Positions 39,996-46,936 of a stretch of 64,000 nucleotides of DNA are shown piece after piece. The position numbers and the translations under genes are program-made. This DNA is from Pyrobaculum sp. 3827-6 (GTDB taxonomy: Archaea; Thermoproteota; Thermoprotei; Thermoproteales; Thermoproteaceae): positions 112,451 through 176,450 of the forward strand of contig NZ_JAOTQN010000005.1 in NCBI RefSeq assembly GCF_025641885.1, read 5' to 3'. The notes under the pieces are model-generated. The model did no database searches and was not told the DNA's origin. It saw nothing but the letters and a program-made list of their open reading frames with translations. The stretch's first letter is position 1, and the number at the start of each line of letters is the position of its first letter.

Positions 39996-41051
39996 ATGCC
40001 CATCAGAGTCGGGATAGTGGGCGTCGGCAACTGCGCCTCCGCCCTAGTCCAAGGCATAGAGATGTACAAGAGAAATAGGGAGGTGGAGCCCATAGTAGCT
40101 TTTAAAGACGTCGGGGGCTACACGCCCCGCGATATAGTCTTCACCTCAGCCTTTGAGGTAGACGCGAGGAAGGTGGGGCTGGATCTGGCGGAGGCCATAT
40201 TCCAGCCGCCTAACAACGCCACTGTGGTCTACAAACCTCCGAAGCTCGGCGTAGTGGTGAGGCCGGGCCCTGCGCTCGACGGCGTGCCGGCGGGCGGCCT
40301 CGTGCCGAAGATAGTAGAGGGCACCGTCGAGGACGTGGTCAGGGAGCTGAACTCGACAAATACGGAGGTTGTAGTTAACTACCTGCCCACTGGGGCTCAG
40401 AAGGCGGCTGAGGCCTATGCAGAAGCGGCGCTTAGGGCGGGCGCCGCCTTTATAAACGCCATGCCTGCGTCAATAGCGACGAGTGAGTACTGGCAGAGGA
40501 AATTCGCCGAGAGGGGGGTGCCCCTCCTCGGGGACGACACCCAGAACCAGATAGGGGCGACCGTCCTGCATAAAACTTTGGTGAGGTTGCTGGCGCTTAG
40601 GGGGGTCAGGATTAGGCATACCTACCAGATAAATGTAGGCGGCACCCCGGATTTCGTGAACTTGATGTATAGGCGAGGGGATAAGGAGAAGACGAAGACC
40701 GCCGCGGTGAAGATGATGGCCCTCGGCCAGGAGTTCGACGCCTACATCTCGCCGGTGGCCCACATCGGCTTCCTCGGCGATAGAAAAATAGCGCATACCT
40801 TAATAGAGGCGGAGATATTCGGCGGCCTCCAGATAAGGATAGAGGCCACCCTCGACGTACACGACGCGTGGAACAGCGCCGCGGTCGTGACGGACTCGGT
40901 GAGGCTGGCGAAGCTGGCGCTGGACAGAGGAGTCGGCGGCCCGCTGATAAGCGCATCTGCCTGGGGCTTCAAAAACCCGCCGGTGCACATGAGCCCAGAC
41001 GAGGCCTACAGAGCTGTGCTGGAGTTTATAGAGGGGAGGCGCGATAGATGA
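39996..41051 (+). CDS. ino1: myo-Inositol-1-phosphate synthase
   Basis: Converts glucose-6-phosphate to inositol-1-phosphate with NAD, for archaeal phospholipid head groups and possibly the solute di-myo-inositol phosphate. The Rossmann start is RVGIVGVGNCASALVQGIE. Further landmarks are VVVNYLPTGAQKAAEAYAEA, FINAMPASIA, the catalytic GDDTQNQIGATVLHKTL with the key lysine, and HAWNSAAVV-like DVHDAWNSAAVVTD. The length of 351 residues matches the short archaeal/mycobacterial type. BoxA tttattaac precedes the ATG. The PadR gene starts within the stop codon (ATGA). Confidence 0.93.
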   Translation: MPIRVGIVGVGNCASALVQGIEMYKRNREVEPIVAFKDVGGYTPRDIVFTSAFEVDARKVGLDLAEAIFQPPNNATVVYKPPKLGVVVRPGPALDGVPAGGLVPKIVEGTVEDVVRELNSTNTEVVVNYLPTGAQKAAEAYAEAALRAGAAFINAMPASIATSEYWQRKFAERGVPLLGDDTQNQIGATVLHKTLVRLLALRGVRIRHTYQINVGGTPDFVNLMYRRGDKEKTKTAAVKMMALGQEFDAYISPVAHIGFLGDRKIAHTLIEAEIFGGLQIRIEATLDVHDAWNSAAVVTDSVRLAKLALDRGVGGPLISASAWGFKNPPVHMSPDEAYRAVLEFIEGRRDR

Positions 41052-41350
41052 GGGCATACCAGCGGTTTAAACGTTGCATAGGCCAGGGCAACCTCTGGCT
41101 GTATGTAGTGAGTGTACTCGACAAGAGGGGGCCGCTACATGGATACGCAATAATACAGGAGCTGAGGAGGCTCGGCTTCAACATCAGCGCCGTATATGGC
41201 TACGTCCTCATCAAGCGGATGGTCGCCGACGGCGTCCTGGTCGAGGTGGAGAGGGAAGGGAGGAAGCTATACGCCCCCTCGGAAGAGGCGAGAGAGAAGT
41301 TAAAACACGCCGTCGATGACCTCCGCAACCTGTTACAACTCCTCACATGA
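41048..41350 (+). CDS. PadR-family transcriptional regulator
   Basis: A 100-residue winged-helix protein. The PadR block GNLWLYVVSVLDKRGPLHGYAI is followed by the recognition-helix region FNISAVYGYVLIKRMVADG, the wing VEVEREGRKLYAPSEE and a dimerising helix. It overlaps the inositol-phosphate synthase by ATGA and the mobB stop/start in the same way, so it may regulate its own operon. Effector unknown. Confidence 0.85.
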   Translation: MRAYQRFKRCIGQGNLWLYVVSVLDKRGPLHGYAIIQELRRLGFNISAVYGYVLIKRMVADGVLVEVEREGRKLYAPSEEAREKLKHAVDDLRNLLQLLT

Positions 41351-41790
41351 CCTGCGTCATACAACTCACCGGGGGCAAAGACGTGGGCAAGACGGCGCTG
41401 GCTGAGAAAATAATTGCAAAGTTAAAGGAAAAGGGGTACGCCGTAGCCGCCATAAAGATAAGCCACCACGACCCCGAGCCCCCCACCAAAGACACGCACA
41501 GGCTGAGGAGGGCCGGGGCGGACAAGGTCTTGTTCTACAACGGCGAGATATATGTACTCTACACCCGCTCTATAGACTGCAGAGATGTAGACGCCGAGTA
41601 CGTGGTGGTGGAGGGGCTCCGCGACAAAAAAGTCGGCTACAAAATCCACATAGGCCCAGACCCGCCCCCCGACGCCGACGTAGTTATTGAAGGCCCAGAA
41701 GGAGAGGTCGAGGTTAGGTGCGTAGAGGAGGATATCTGCAAAGTCCTCGCAGTAGTAGCGACATATAGAGGCAGGAAAGCCGCAGACTAA
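41347..41790 (+). CDS. mobB: Molybdopterin-guanine dinucleotide biosynthesis protein B
   Basis: A P-loop GTPase-like protein that helps MobA attach GMP to molybdopterin (in archaea serving Mo/W cofactors). The Walker A is LTGGKDVGKTALAEKI; KEKGYAVAAIKISHHD, the D of DTHRLRRAGADKVLF and YVVVEGLRDKKVGYKI are in the right order for MobB. A cysteine pair near the end (RCVEEDIC) is also common. It is coupled by ATGA to the PadR gene. Confidence 0.85.
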   Translation: MTCVIQLTGGKDVGKTALAEKIIAKLKEKGYAVAAIKISHHDPEPPTKDTHRLRRAGADKVLFYNGEIYVLYTRSIDCRDVDAEYVVVEGLRDKKVGYKIHIGPDPPPDADVVIEGPEGEVEVRCVEEDICKVLAVVATYRGRKAAD

Positions 41791-41826
41791 AAACAACGGC
41801 CACCGCAGTTCACAGTAGCCCCTCGC

Positions 41827-42855
41827 CTAAGGTTGCACCGCGACGCGGCCTGGCTTTGTTGTTGCGAGCACAAGCGCCGAGGATACATACGCCGTAGATA
41901 CTGCAATAAATATCGCATAAGGCATCCACATGCCCACAGCCGCGCCCGCCAGCGCGCCAAGATCTCTCATGAAGTAGTGGAAACCCAAATCCCCACCTCT
42001 CTCGGCGGATCTCCGAATAATTAGCCCAACCGAGGCTCTGTATGCGCCAGCTATTATGTTGACGACGAAATAGACTAGGGCGGCCTCAACTCCTCTAAGC
42101 ACCGAAAGTAGGTAGAGGAGAAAAGCCTCGACAACTCTAAATACGGCGACTTCCTCCGCCTTGAACTCGGACCGGGCCGCAAGCTGTACAAACGCCCTTA
42201 TTAAAACCGAGGCCGAGAGCGCGGCTGGGAGTAGCGACTCGCCTACCGAAATCTTCAAAGCCACTGGAACTGTCAAAGCCAGCCCCATGTTGAGAAAAAA
42301 TTCGGAGACTGCCACTGGAATAATCCCCCGGGAAATAGCCAATCTAAAGTCCGCACGCCCGCTCTGCATTTTGGCGGGGAGAAACAGCGCCGTGAGGAGA
42401 ATGTAGAGAGCGTAGATAACCGGCCGCGGGGCTATATACGCCGAGAGGTAGCCCGCCGCCATGGCGAGCTCCGTGTAGCCGTATAGCTTTCTGAAGTGTA
42501 TATGGGCGGAGCCTTCCAGCACCCCAACTATCATGGCGCTGGTGGCGAACCCCCTTAAAAAACGGCCCAGCGAAAGCAGGTAGTAGTCGTCTGAAAAACC
42601 TGTAAATACGCTGGCCGCGATCTGCATCGCCAACGACGTGCGGAGAAGGGCGCCGCCGCCTAACAGATCTACAAAATAGCCGGAGAGGATCCTCGACATG
42701 GCGAGCGATAGGTAGTACCACAGAAAGACGCCGAAGAATCTGGCGGGGTCAAGCACGTAGGCTAGGTAGACAGCGTCTGAGGCGTAAGACGCCTGTATTA
42801 GAGCGAGGCAGGCGACCAATGCGTTATAGGAAAAACTCGCCGTAGGTCCTGCCAT
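41827..42855 (-). CDS. Major facilitator superfamily-like transporter
   Basis: A 342-residue membrane protein with about ten helices. Between helices 2 and 3 there is SRILSGYFVDLLGGG, a variant of the MFS loop motif (GxxxDxxGRR), and the pattern of two pseudo-repeats is visible (second half from RGIIPVAVSEFFLNMGLAL). It is shorter than the usual 400-450 residues. Substrate unknown. Its start overlaps the NUDIX gene's end by 32 bases, so the two are coupled. Confidence 0.75.
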   Translation of the reverse strand: MAGPTASFSYNALVACLALIQASYASDAVYLAYVLDPARFFGVFLWYYLSLAMSRILSGYFVDLLGGGALLRTSLAMQIAASVFTGFSDDYYLLSLGRFLRGFATSAMIVGVLEGSAHIHFRKLYGYTELAMAAGYLSAYIAPRPVIYALYILLTALFLPAKMQSGRADFRLAISRGIIPVAVSEFFLNMGLALTVPVALKISVGESLLPAALSASVLIRAFVQLAARSEFKAEEVAVFRVVEAFLLYLLSVLRGVEAALVYFVVNIIAGAYRASVGLIIRRSAERGGDLGFHYFMRDLGALAGAAVGMWMPYAIFIAVSTAYVSSALVLATTKPGRVAVQP

Positions 42856-43282
42856 GTAGGAAGTAGTCGGCTACCGCCTTTTTAACATAAGGCACTACGT
42901 TACCCGGGAGCGAGTCCGGTCTGAAGTAGGCGAGGTGCTCCGCCTTCTCCGGCTCTGCGTTTGTAGGCACGCCCTCATACTCCAGCGCCTTGAAGAAGAA
43001 GTCGACGCGGTAGTGGCCCTCGAACCTATGCATGACGTATGCAAACTCCACAGACCTAAGCGTTATCCCCAGCTCTTCACGCGCCTCGCGGATAACCGCT
43101 TGAACCGCGGTCTCGCCCTCCTCGACATGTCCAGCAGGCACGCTGTAGTATCCGTCAAAATAGCCGGTGTTCCTACGCTTTAGGAAAAGAATCCTCCCGT
43201 CTTCCACTAGAAAGAGGTGAGAAGCAACTACATGAGGCGGACGCCTATCCAAGCGCTTCTGGGGCCCGCCCGGGCCATTCAT
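42824..43282 (-). CDS. NUDIX hydrolase
   Basis: Hydrolyses a nucleoside diphosphate linked to another group. The 152-residue protein has the complete Nudix box GHVEEGETAVQAVIREAREELGI (shown in parts: GHVEEGET and REAREELGI) after SVPAGHVEEG, with all metal-binding glutamates. The N-terminal strand HLFLVEDGRILFLKRRNTGY is typical. Substrate unknown; DNA/RNA precursor sanitation or nucleotide-sugar cleavage are both possible. The ATG at 43282 has GTTTAAAAG (43301-43309) upstream. Confidence 0.88.
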   Translation of the reverse strand: MNGPGGPQKRLDRRPPHVVASHLFLVEDGRILFLKRRNTGYFDGYYSVPAGHVEEGETAVQAVIREAREELGITLRSVEFAYVMHRFEGHYRVDFFFKALEYEGVPTNAEPEKAEHLAYFRPDSLPGNVVPYVKKAVADYFLHGRTYGEFFL

Positions 43283-43546
43283 ATTTCCACTTACGTACTT
43301 GTTTAAAAGTTACATGAAGGTTCTATTTTACTCGGCTTAAGGAAAAACATAGAGGAACTATATGCCATACGTAAGGTCCTCGTTAGTAAGTACATAGAGC
43401 TGGTTCCAAAAATGTAGTGGCACTCCAGTCGCTTTTTTCTTAAATACGCCTATACCTCTTAGTGAATCGTATACAAATTTCAAGAACGGTCTGTAAGCCA
43501 GTCTCTTTGGACAAGTTTTTAATATAGGACGTGTTGTGTGTTGATA
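43283..43546. other. Intergenic region with a possible coding remnant
   Basis: 264 bases. On the + strand LRKNIEELYAIRKVLVSKY and IELVPKM (about 43338-43417) reads like the C-terminal tail of a lost protein but has no start. The tRNA promoter (gtttttaatata, 43515-43526) is at the right end. Nothing else supported. Confidence 0.35.
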
Positions 43547-43642
43547 GCCGGGGTGGCCGAGCGGCCCAAGGCGCGGGACTTGAGGTCTCGCAAGAGATCC
43601 CGTCCCCGCGAGGGGGCGTGGGTTCAAATCCCACCCCCGGCG
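43547..43642 (+). tRNA. tRNA-Ser (anticodon TGA) with a 12-base intron
   Basis: Acceptor GCCGGGG/CCCCGGC, D arm GCC...GGC, anticodon stem CGGGA/TCCCG around loop CTTGAGA, a long class II variable arm (TCCCCGCGAGGGGGC) and T arm GTGGG-TTCAAAT-CCCAC. The stem and loop only form if GTCTCGCAAGAG (43585-43596), at the canonical 37/38 position, is removed. The long variable arm and TGA anticodon give serine. CCA is not encoded. Confidence 0.9.
43585..43596 (+). other. 12-base intron of tRNA-Ser(TGA)
   Basis: One of the shortest plausible archaeal tRNA introns. Removal joins CTTGAG to ATCCCG and gives a standard seven-base loop. The exact boundaries may shift by a base. Confidence 0.7.
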
Positions 43643-43867
43643 CCTTTCTTCACAAAATCCGTTAGCGCCGTGAGGATCTTGAGGGCTAGGTGTAGAGTGG
43701 CTATACAACGGTGGGTTTGAAACGACGTAGGCCCCAGACAGGGGCTTGCTACAGTGCGGTGCCGCATGTGGGCTGGGGCGTGTAGGCGGCACGCATAGGC
43801 GGGCGCCCGACGTGGGGGTGCACCTGGCTAGAATTAAGATTTTAATTTATTAGGCTGTGATTTGTTA
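43643..43867. other. Intergenic region before the AbiE-like pair
   Basis: 225 bases; GC-rich with several G-runs, no supported gene. The right end has gattttaattta (43838-43849), a BoxA about 25 bases before the GTG at 43868. Confidence 0.35.
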
Positions 43868-44344
43868 GTGAGTGGGGCAGTGTTTTACTACGTAATTCCC
43901 TGGTTGAAGAAGGCTGTGGGATTTGACAGAGTTATGGTGATCGCGGATGTGAAGGCTCGGGGTTTTGTTAAGGCGGATGTATATGTCAATGATATGGATA
44001 GGCGAGAGGTGGAGTATTCTCCGGATTACGGCGGCTATGTTTGTACTGTGGAGCAGTGTTATGCAGATATTTTAAGTTATGGAGAGGCTGGGCCCTATCT
44101 TGTGGATTTGTTGTGGTCTCGGGGGCTCTACGACGTGGATAAGATCTACGCGCTGTCTGGGCCGCGGGGCAGGGCTATTCTGGCCGCGTTGGTGGTGTGG
44201 GACATGTTGCTGAGAGGTCGGAGCGTCTCCTGGGGGGCCTTTGACCCTTACCGCGAGGAATTTCTCCCGTGGCTTAACTACGTAGCTAGGTGGGCGACGG
44301 GGTATATACTTGAGGATGGGGCGAGAGACATTGCGTCAATTTAG
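43868..44344 (+). CDS. Possible AbiEi-like antitoxin
   Basis: A 158-residue protein upstream of and overlapping the nucleotidyltransferase gene. The part VCTVEQCYADILSYGEAGPY, then LVDLLWSRGLYDV resembles the C-terminal region of AbiEi-type antitoxins and related regulators, which have a conserved 'P/VxQxYxDLxxYG' segment. The N-terminal winged helix seen in full-length AbiEi is missing or diverged. GTG 43868 fits the BoxA better than the upstream TTG at 43862. Partnership with the next gene is inferred from overlap and resemblance. Confidence 0.5.
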   Translation: MSGAVFYYVIPWLKKAVGFDRVMVIADVKARGFVKADVYVNDMDRREVEYSPDYGGYVCTVEQCYADILSYGEAGPYLVDLLWSRGLYDVDKIYALSGPRGRAILAALVVWDMLLRGRSVSWGAFDPYREEFLPWLNYVARWATGYILEDGARDIASI

Positions 44345-45272
44345 AGAGGTTCTGCGCCTAGTCCCTACTATCGACGAGATTAGGCAGGTACTTACACGGC
44401 TGGGCTGGCCGCACGCCCCGTCTCAGCAACTGCTTTCTGATGGCGAGAGGGTGGCGTACTTGATTAGATATTCCCAGATTATGAATAGACGCGGCTTCGT
44501 TATCGGAGGCGGCTTCTCGATAAACTACGTCGTGTTGCCCGACGTAGGAGAGCCGCCTAGATTTACGTTTGATGTAGATACCGCTCCGCCTACGCCTACT
44601 TCTAAACTTTCTGTGTTAGAAATGGTGGCAGAGACGAACCGCGAGCTGGTAGAGGAGGGATACGCAGTTGCTGTATGGGTGGGGAGGCATGTCTATTTCG
44701 GTTTGTTTGAACACGACGTTGAGAAAGACGTCTTTCCATACCTACTGCCGCTGAGGGTGCCTGTGGTGACTAGGTGGTCTGGTGTGCCTCTGTGGACTTA
44801 CCTACGGCGTATGGGCGTAGAGGTCGGCTACGACGTTGTTGCTGAGGTGAAGAGAATGTCGGCAGAAATTCTGGGCGTCGACACGCCCAGGGTAGACTTT
44901 CTCAGAATTGGCGTCTCGGTGGAGCTAAATCCGCCCGTTGAGCTGTACGGGGGCTTTAAAATCTCTTCAGTGGCTTGGCAACTGGCGGAGAAGGCTAGGC
45001 GCAAGATAGTAGACCCCCTGAGACGTGGTTATGTGGATCACGACGTGTTAAAGGCGTTGCTAGATCTAAGAGCTGTGTGGGCCGTGCCGCGTAGCTCCCT
45101 CGCCAGATATTTCGACGAGGGGCTTAGGGCAGAGCTTGTGGAACTCCTACCGCAAGCCGCCGAGAGAACAGACATATACTGGCAGAGCCACCACTACGCG
45201 CTTGTGAAAGGTAAGTACAGTTCCCCAAGAGAAGTAGCTGAAAGAATTCTAGACTTTTTGAGACGTATCTAA
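44316..45272 (+). CDS. AbiEii/AbiGii-like nucleotidyltransferase (possible toxin)
   Basis: A 318-residue protein with the pattern of the AbiEii (type IV toxin-antitoxin / abortive infection) nucleotidyltransferases: FVIGGGFSINYVVL (GG-x motif) followed by FTFDVDTAPPTP (the D-x-D metal site). A later VDFLRIGVSVELNPPVELY fits the palm, and a helical C-terminal half follows (VDHDVLKALLDLRAVW). These enzymes can add nucleotides to tRNA and stop growth. The ATG at 44316 overlaps the candidate antitoxin by 29 bases. Toxicity is not shown by the sequence. Confidence 0.65.
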   Translation: MGRETLRQFREVLRLVPTIDEIRQVLTRLGWPHAPSQQLLSDGERVAYLIRYSQIMNRRGFVIGGGFSINYVVLPDVGEPPRFTFDVDTAPPTPTSKLSVLEMVAETNRELVEEGYAVAVWVGRHVYFGLFEHDVEKDVFPYLLPLRVPVVTRWSGVPLWTYLRRMGVEVGYDVVAEVKRMSAEILGVDTPRVDFLRIGVSVELNPPVELYGGFKISSVAWQLAEKARRKIVDPLRRGYVDHDVLKALLDLRAVWAVPRSSLARYFDEGLRAELVELLPQAAERTDIYWQSHHYALVKGKYSSPREVAERILDFLRRI

Positions 45273-45274
45273 TT

Positions 45275-46186
45275 TCAGAATTCGCCTTTCCACCTGTCTT
45301 GTACATATCTTTCTTTTAGTATTCTGTAGGCCGCGTATTCCCTCCCCAGGTAGAATGCGTGGTCTGGTAGCAGCTTCTGCGCCTCTCTCCTTACGTTGAC
45401 CTCTGTCAGCTCTATCTGTCTAAGCAACACGCCGCGGGGGCTGTAGTGATACAGCGAGTCGGCCAAGACGAAATTGCCGTGTGGGTCGTATACATCTCTT
45501 CCGTAGATTCCCACATCGACTAAGGCGGCCGCTTTTTGTAGCTCCCGTTTCTTGACGTACGCCGGGGTGGCCATGAAAACGTCGGCTCTCCCCAAGCCGC
45601 AGGGCCAGTCTTCTAAGAGGTCGCACGGCCCCGCCGAGTAGCCCCAGCCGTCTCCACGTTGTAGAAGCAAGACGCTGTAGATGACGTCTCTAGTCTCGAC
45701 GCCGTAGGTCAAGATATAGTCGACAGCCTTGGCCCTCAGCGCGGCGAGGTCCGGGTCGTAGATCACATGGGGTCCACGGTACTGTAGCCTTTTGTCCGGA
45801 GGCTCTAGAGCGACCTCGCGCCTCTCCCTAGCGGGCGTATTCCTTGGCTTATAGAGCATCGCCACGACCTCCCTCAGCGTATTGTCGTCTCTCCATCTGA
45901 GATCCACCACCTGGACCCCGAGCTCTTTTATGTATTGACAAGGGACTCTCACCGCGTCGTTACATTCACCTCTCAGAGCCTGCACAACGTAGTCGCCAGC
46001 GCCGCTGAGATCAGGCCCGTATACAATCACCGTGTCGACGTATGTATAGGTCTCGTAGAGAGCCTTGACGACGTGGTTCACTACGTCTGCCGAATACGCG
46101 GTGCCGACGTAAGCCGCCTTTTCGCGGATGTCCAAGGGCAGGTCCTCAGCCCTACGCCACAGTACGATGAGTAGAATGTTGGACAC
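45275..46186 (-). CDS. DUF4346/MtrA-like protein (possible pterin-related)
   Basis: A 303-residue protein. The N-terminal part REKAAYVGTAYSADVVNHVV, then VDTVIVYGPDLSGAGDYVVQ resembles the DUF4346 domain found beside or fused to dihydropteroate synthase-like and methyltransferase subunit A proteins. There YVxVxGxDLSGxG is conserved. The C-terminal half contains DVIYSVLLLQRGDGWGYSAG and many short strands. Enzymatic role unknown. It ends 3 bases from the AbiEii-like gene (convergent) and is 20 bases downstream of the decarboxylase gene on the same strand. Confidence 0.5.
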   Translation of the reverse strand: MSNILLIVLWRRAEDLPLDIREKAAYVGTAYSADVVNHVVKALYETYTYVDTVIVYGPDLSGAGDYVVQALRGECNDAVRVPCQYIKELGVQVVDLRWRDDNTLREVVAMLYKPRNTPARERREVALEPPDKRLQYRGPHVIYDPDLAALRAKAVDYILTYGVETRDVIYSVLLLQRGDGWGYSAGPCDLLEDWPCGLGRADVFMATPAYVKKRELQKAAALVDVGIYGRDVYDPHGNFVLADSLYHYSPRGVLLRQIELTEVNVRREAQKLLPDHAFYLGREYAAYRILKERYVQDRWKGEF

Positions 46187-46206
46187 GGGGGAAAAGAAGA
46201 GAAGAA

Positions 46207-46257
46207 TTACTTATATGAACGGTCCGAGTAGTTGACGGTGAACCGCTTGGGGGATAG
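46207..46257. repeat. 51-base exact direct repeat, copy within the decarboxylase 3' end
   Basis: The decarboxylase stop codon and final codons (PKRFTVNYSDRSYK on the minus strand). Identical, base for base, to 46686-46736. The two copies bracket the rest of the gene. Confidence 0.9.
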
Positions 46258-46593
46258 TTGCGATACTATGTATCTAAAGGCGGCCATCGGGTCGGAGTGT
46301 TCGCCGCATGTATAAACGTCTACCGTCGCAAATCTGTAGGTTGGCCATGTGTGAATCGCTATGTGGCTCTCCAGCACAAGCGCGATTACGGAAACCCCCT
46401 CCTTGTCGCCGCCTTTAAACCTCCACGAGTTTACCTCCACCAGGTGCATGTTGGCTATATGGGCGGCCTCTATCACAACCCTTCGGAGTCGGTCTTCGTC
46501 TCGGAGCAACCCCTCGTCGACACCGTATAGTTCGCCGTAGACGTGCTTACCCACCACAGGGGTTTTCGTCTGAGCTTGGGTTGTTGCTTGCAT
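46207..46593 (-). CDS. Pyruvoyl-dependent decarboxylase of the AdoMetDC family, probably arginine decarboxylase
   Basis: Makes agmatine from arginine, or decarboxylated AdoMet, for polyamine synthesis. The 128-residue proenzyme self-cleaves before the serine in VLESHIAIHTWP, which becomes the pyruvoyl group; TVDVYTCGEHSDP has the catalytic cysteine. The N-terminus VVGKHVYGELYGVDEGLL is the form seen in crenarchaeal arginine decarboxylases that evolved from AdoMet decarboxylase, so I prefer that activity. A decisive test would be substrate assays. Its last 51 bases are duplicated at 46686-46736. Confidence 0.85.
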   Translation of the reverse strand: MQATTQAQTKTPVVGKHVYGELYGVDEGLLRDEDRLRRVVIEAAHIANMHLVEVNSWRFKGGDKEGVSVIALVLESHIAIHTWPTYRFATVDVYTCGEHSDPMAAFRYIVSQLSPKRFTVNYSDRSYK

Positions 46594-46660
46594 TGCGACC
46601 GCGCCGTAGGTACCCCTATATAAACTTTTCGCTTGAATAAATATATCGGTAACTCCAAAA

Positions 46661-46677
46661 GCCTCTGGCTCAGGAGC
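46661..46677. repeat. 17-base copy of the thrS 3' end
   Basis: GCCTCTGGCTCAGGAGC here equals 46948-46964 inside the thrS coding end. It lies only 8 bases before the duplicated decarboxylase end, so the spacer seems to be built from pieces of both neighbouring genes. Confidence 0.6.
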
Positions 46678-46685
46678 TTCGAGAG

Positions 46686-46736
46686 TTACTTATATGAACG
46701 GTCCGAGTAGTTGACGGTGAACCGCTTGGGGGATAG
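46686..46736. repeat. 51-base exact direct repeat, second copy
   Basis: Duplicate of the decarboxylase 3' end, upstream of the intact gene's start. It is preceded by a 17-base match to the thrS end and followed directly by a protein-coding fragment on the + strand. Confidence 0.9.
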
Positions 46737-46919
46737 CTACTACATTTGTGTCGTAGGCGCGGGGCGGACTACGCGAGGACGGCGGCGGTGCTGAAGACGC
46801 TGGGCGTGGAGAGCTGGAGTAAACAGAAAAAGCAGATACGCCTCACTGGCGGCGCCCTAGACGCATTGATGAGGCTAGAGCCCGTGTGCACCGCCCTAGG
46901 CCAGTGCGGAAAAACATAA
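46737..46919 (+). pseudogene. C-terminal fragment of a lost protein gene
   Basis: Beginning right after the 51-base repeat, the + strand encodes about 60 codons ending in TAA: ADYARTAAVLKTLGVESW, KQKKQIRLTGGALDALMRL, then EPVCTALGQCGKT. It has no proper start. The tail 'RLTGxALDALMRLEPVC' reminds me of large proteins found in many copies in Pyrobaculum genomes (paREP families), but I cannot verify this. Probably debris from a rearrangement. Confidence 0.55.
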
Positions 46920-46936
46920 TAAACAGACAGTCAGAG

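Noticed and set aside
43358..43792. Long minus-strand open frame across the tRNA-Ser region
   Set aside because: It runs antisense through the tRNA gene and has no coding-like features.
46207..46736. The 51-base repeat as attL/attR of an integrated element
   Set aside because: Integration into a gene's 3' end should leave the displaced fragment beyond the gene's own 3' side. Here the second copy is on the 5' side and the interval holds only the gene itself.
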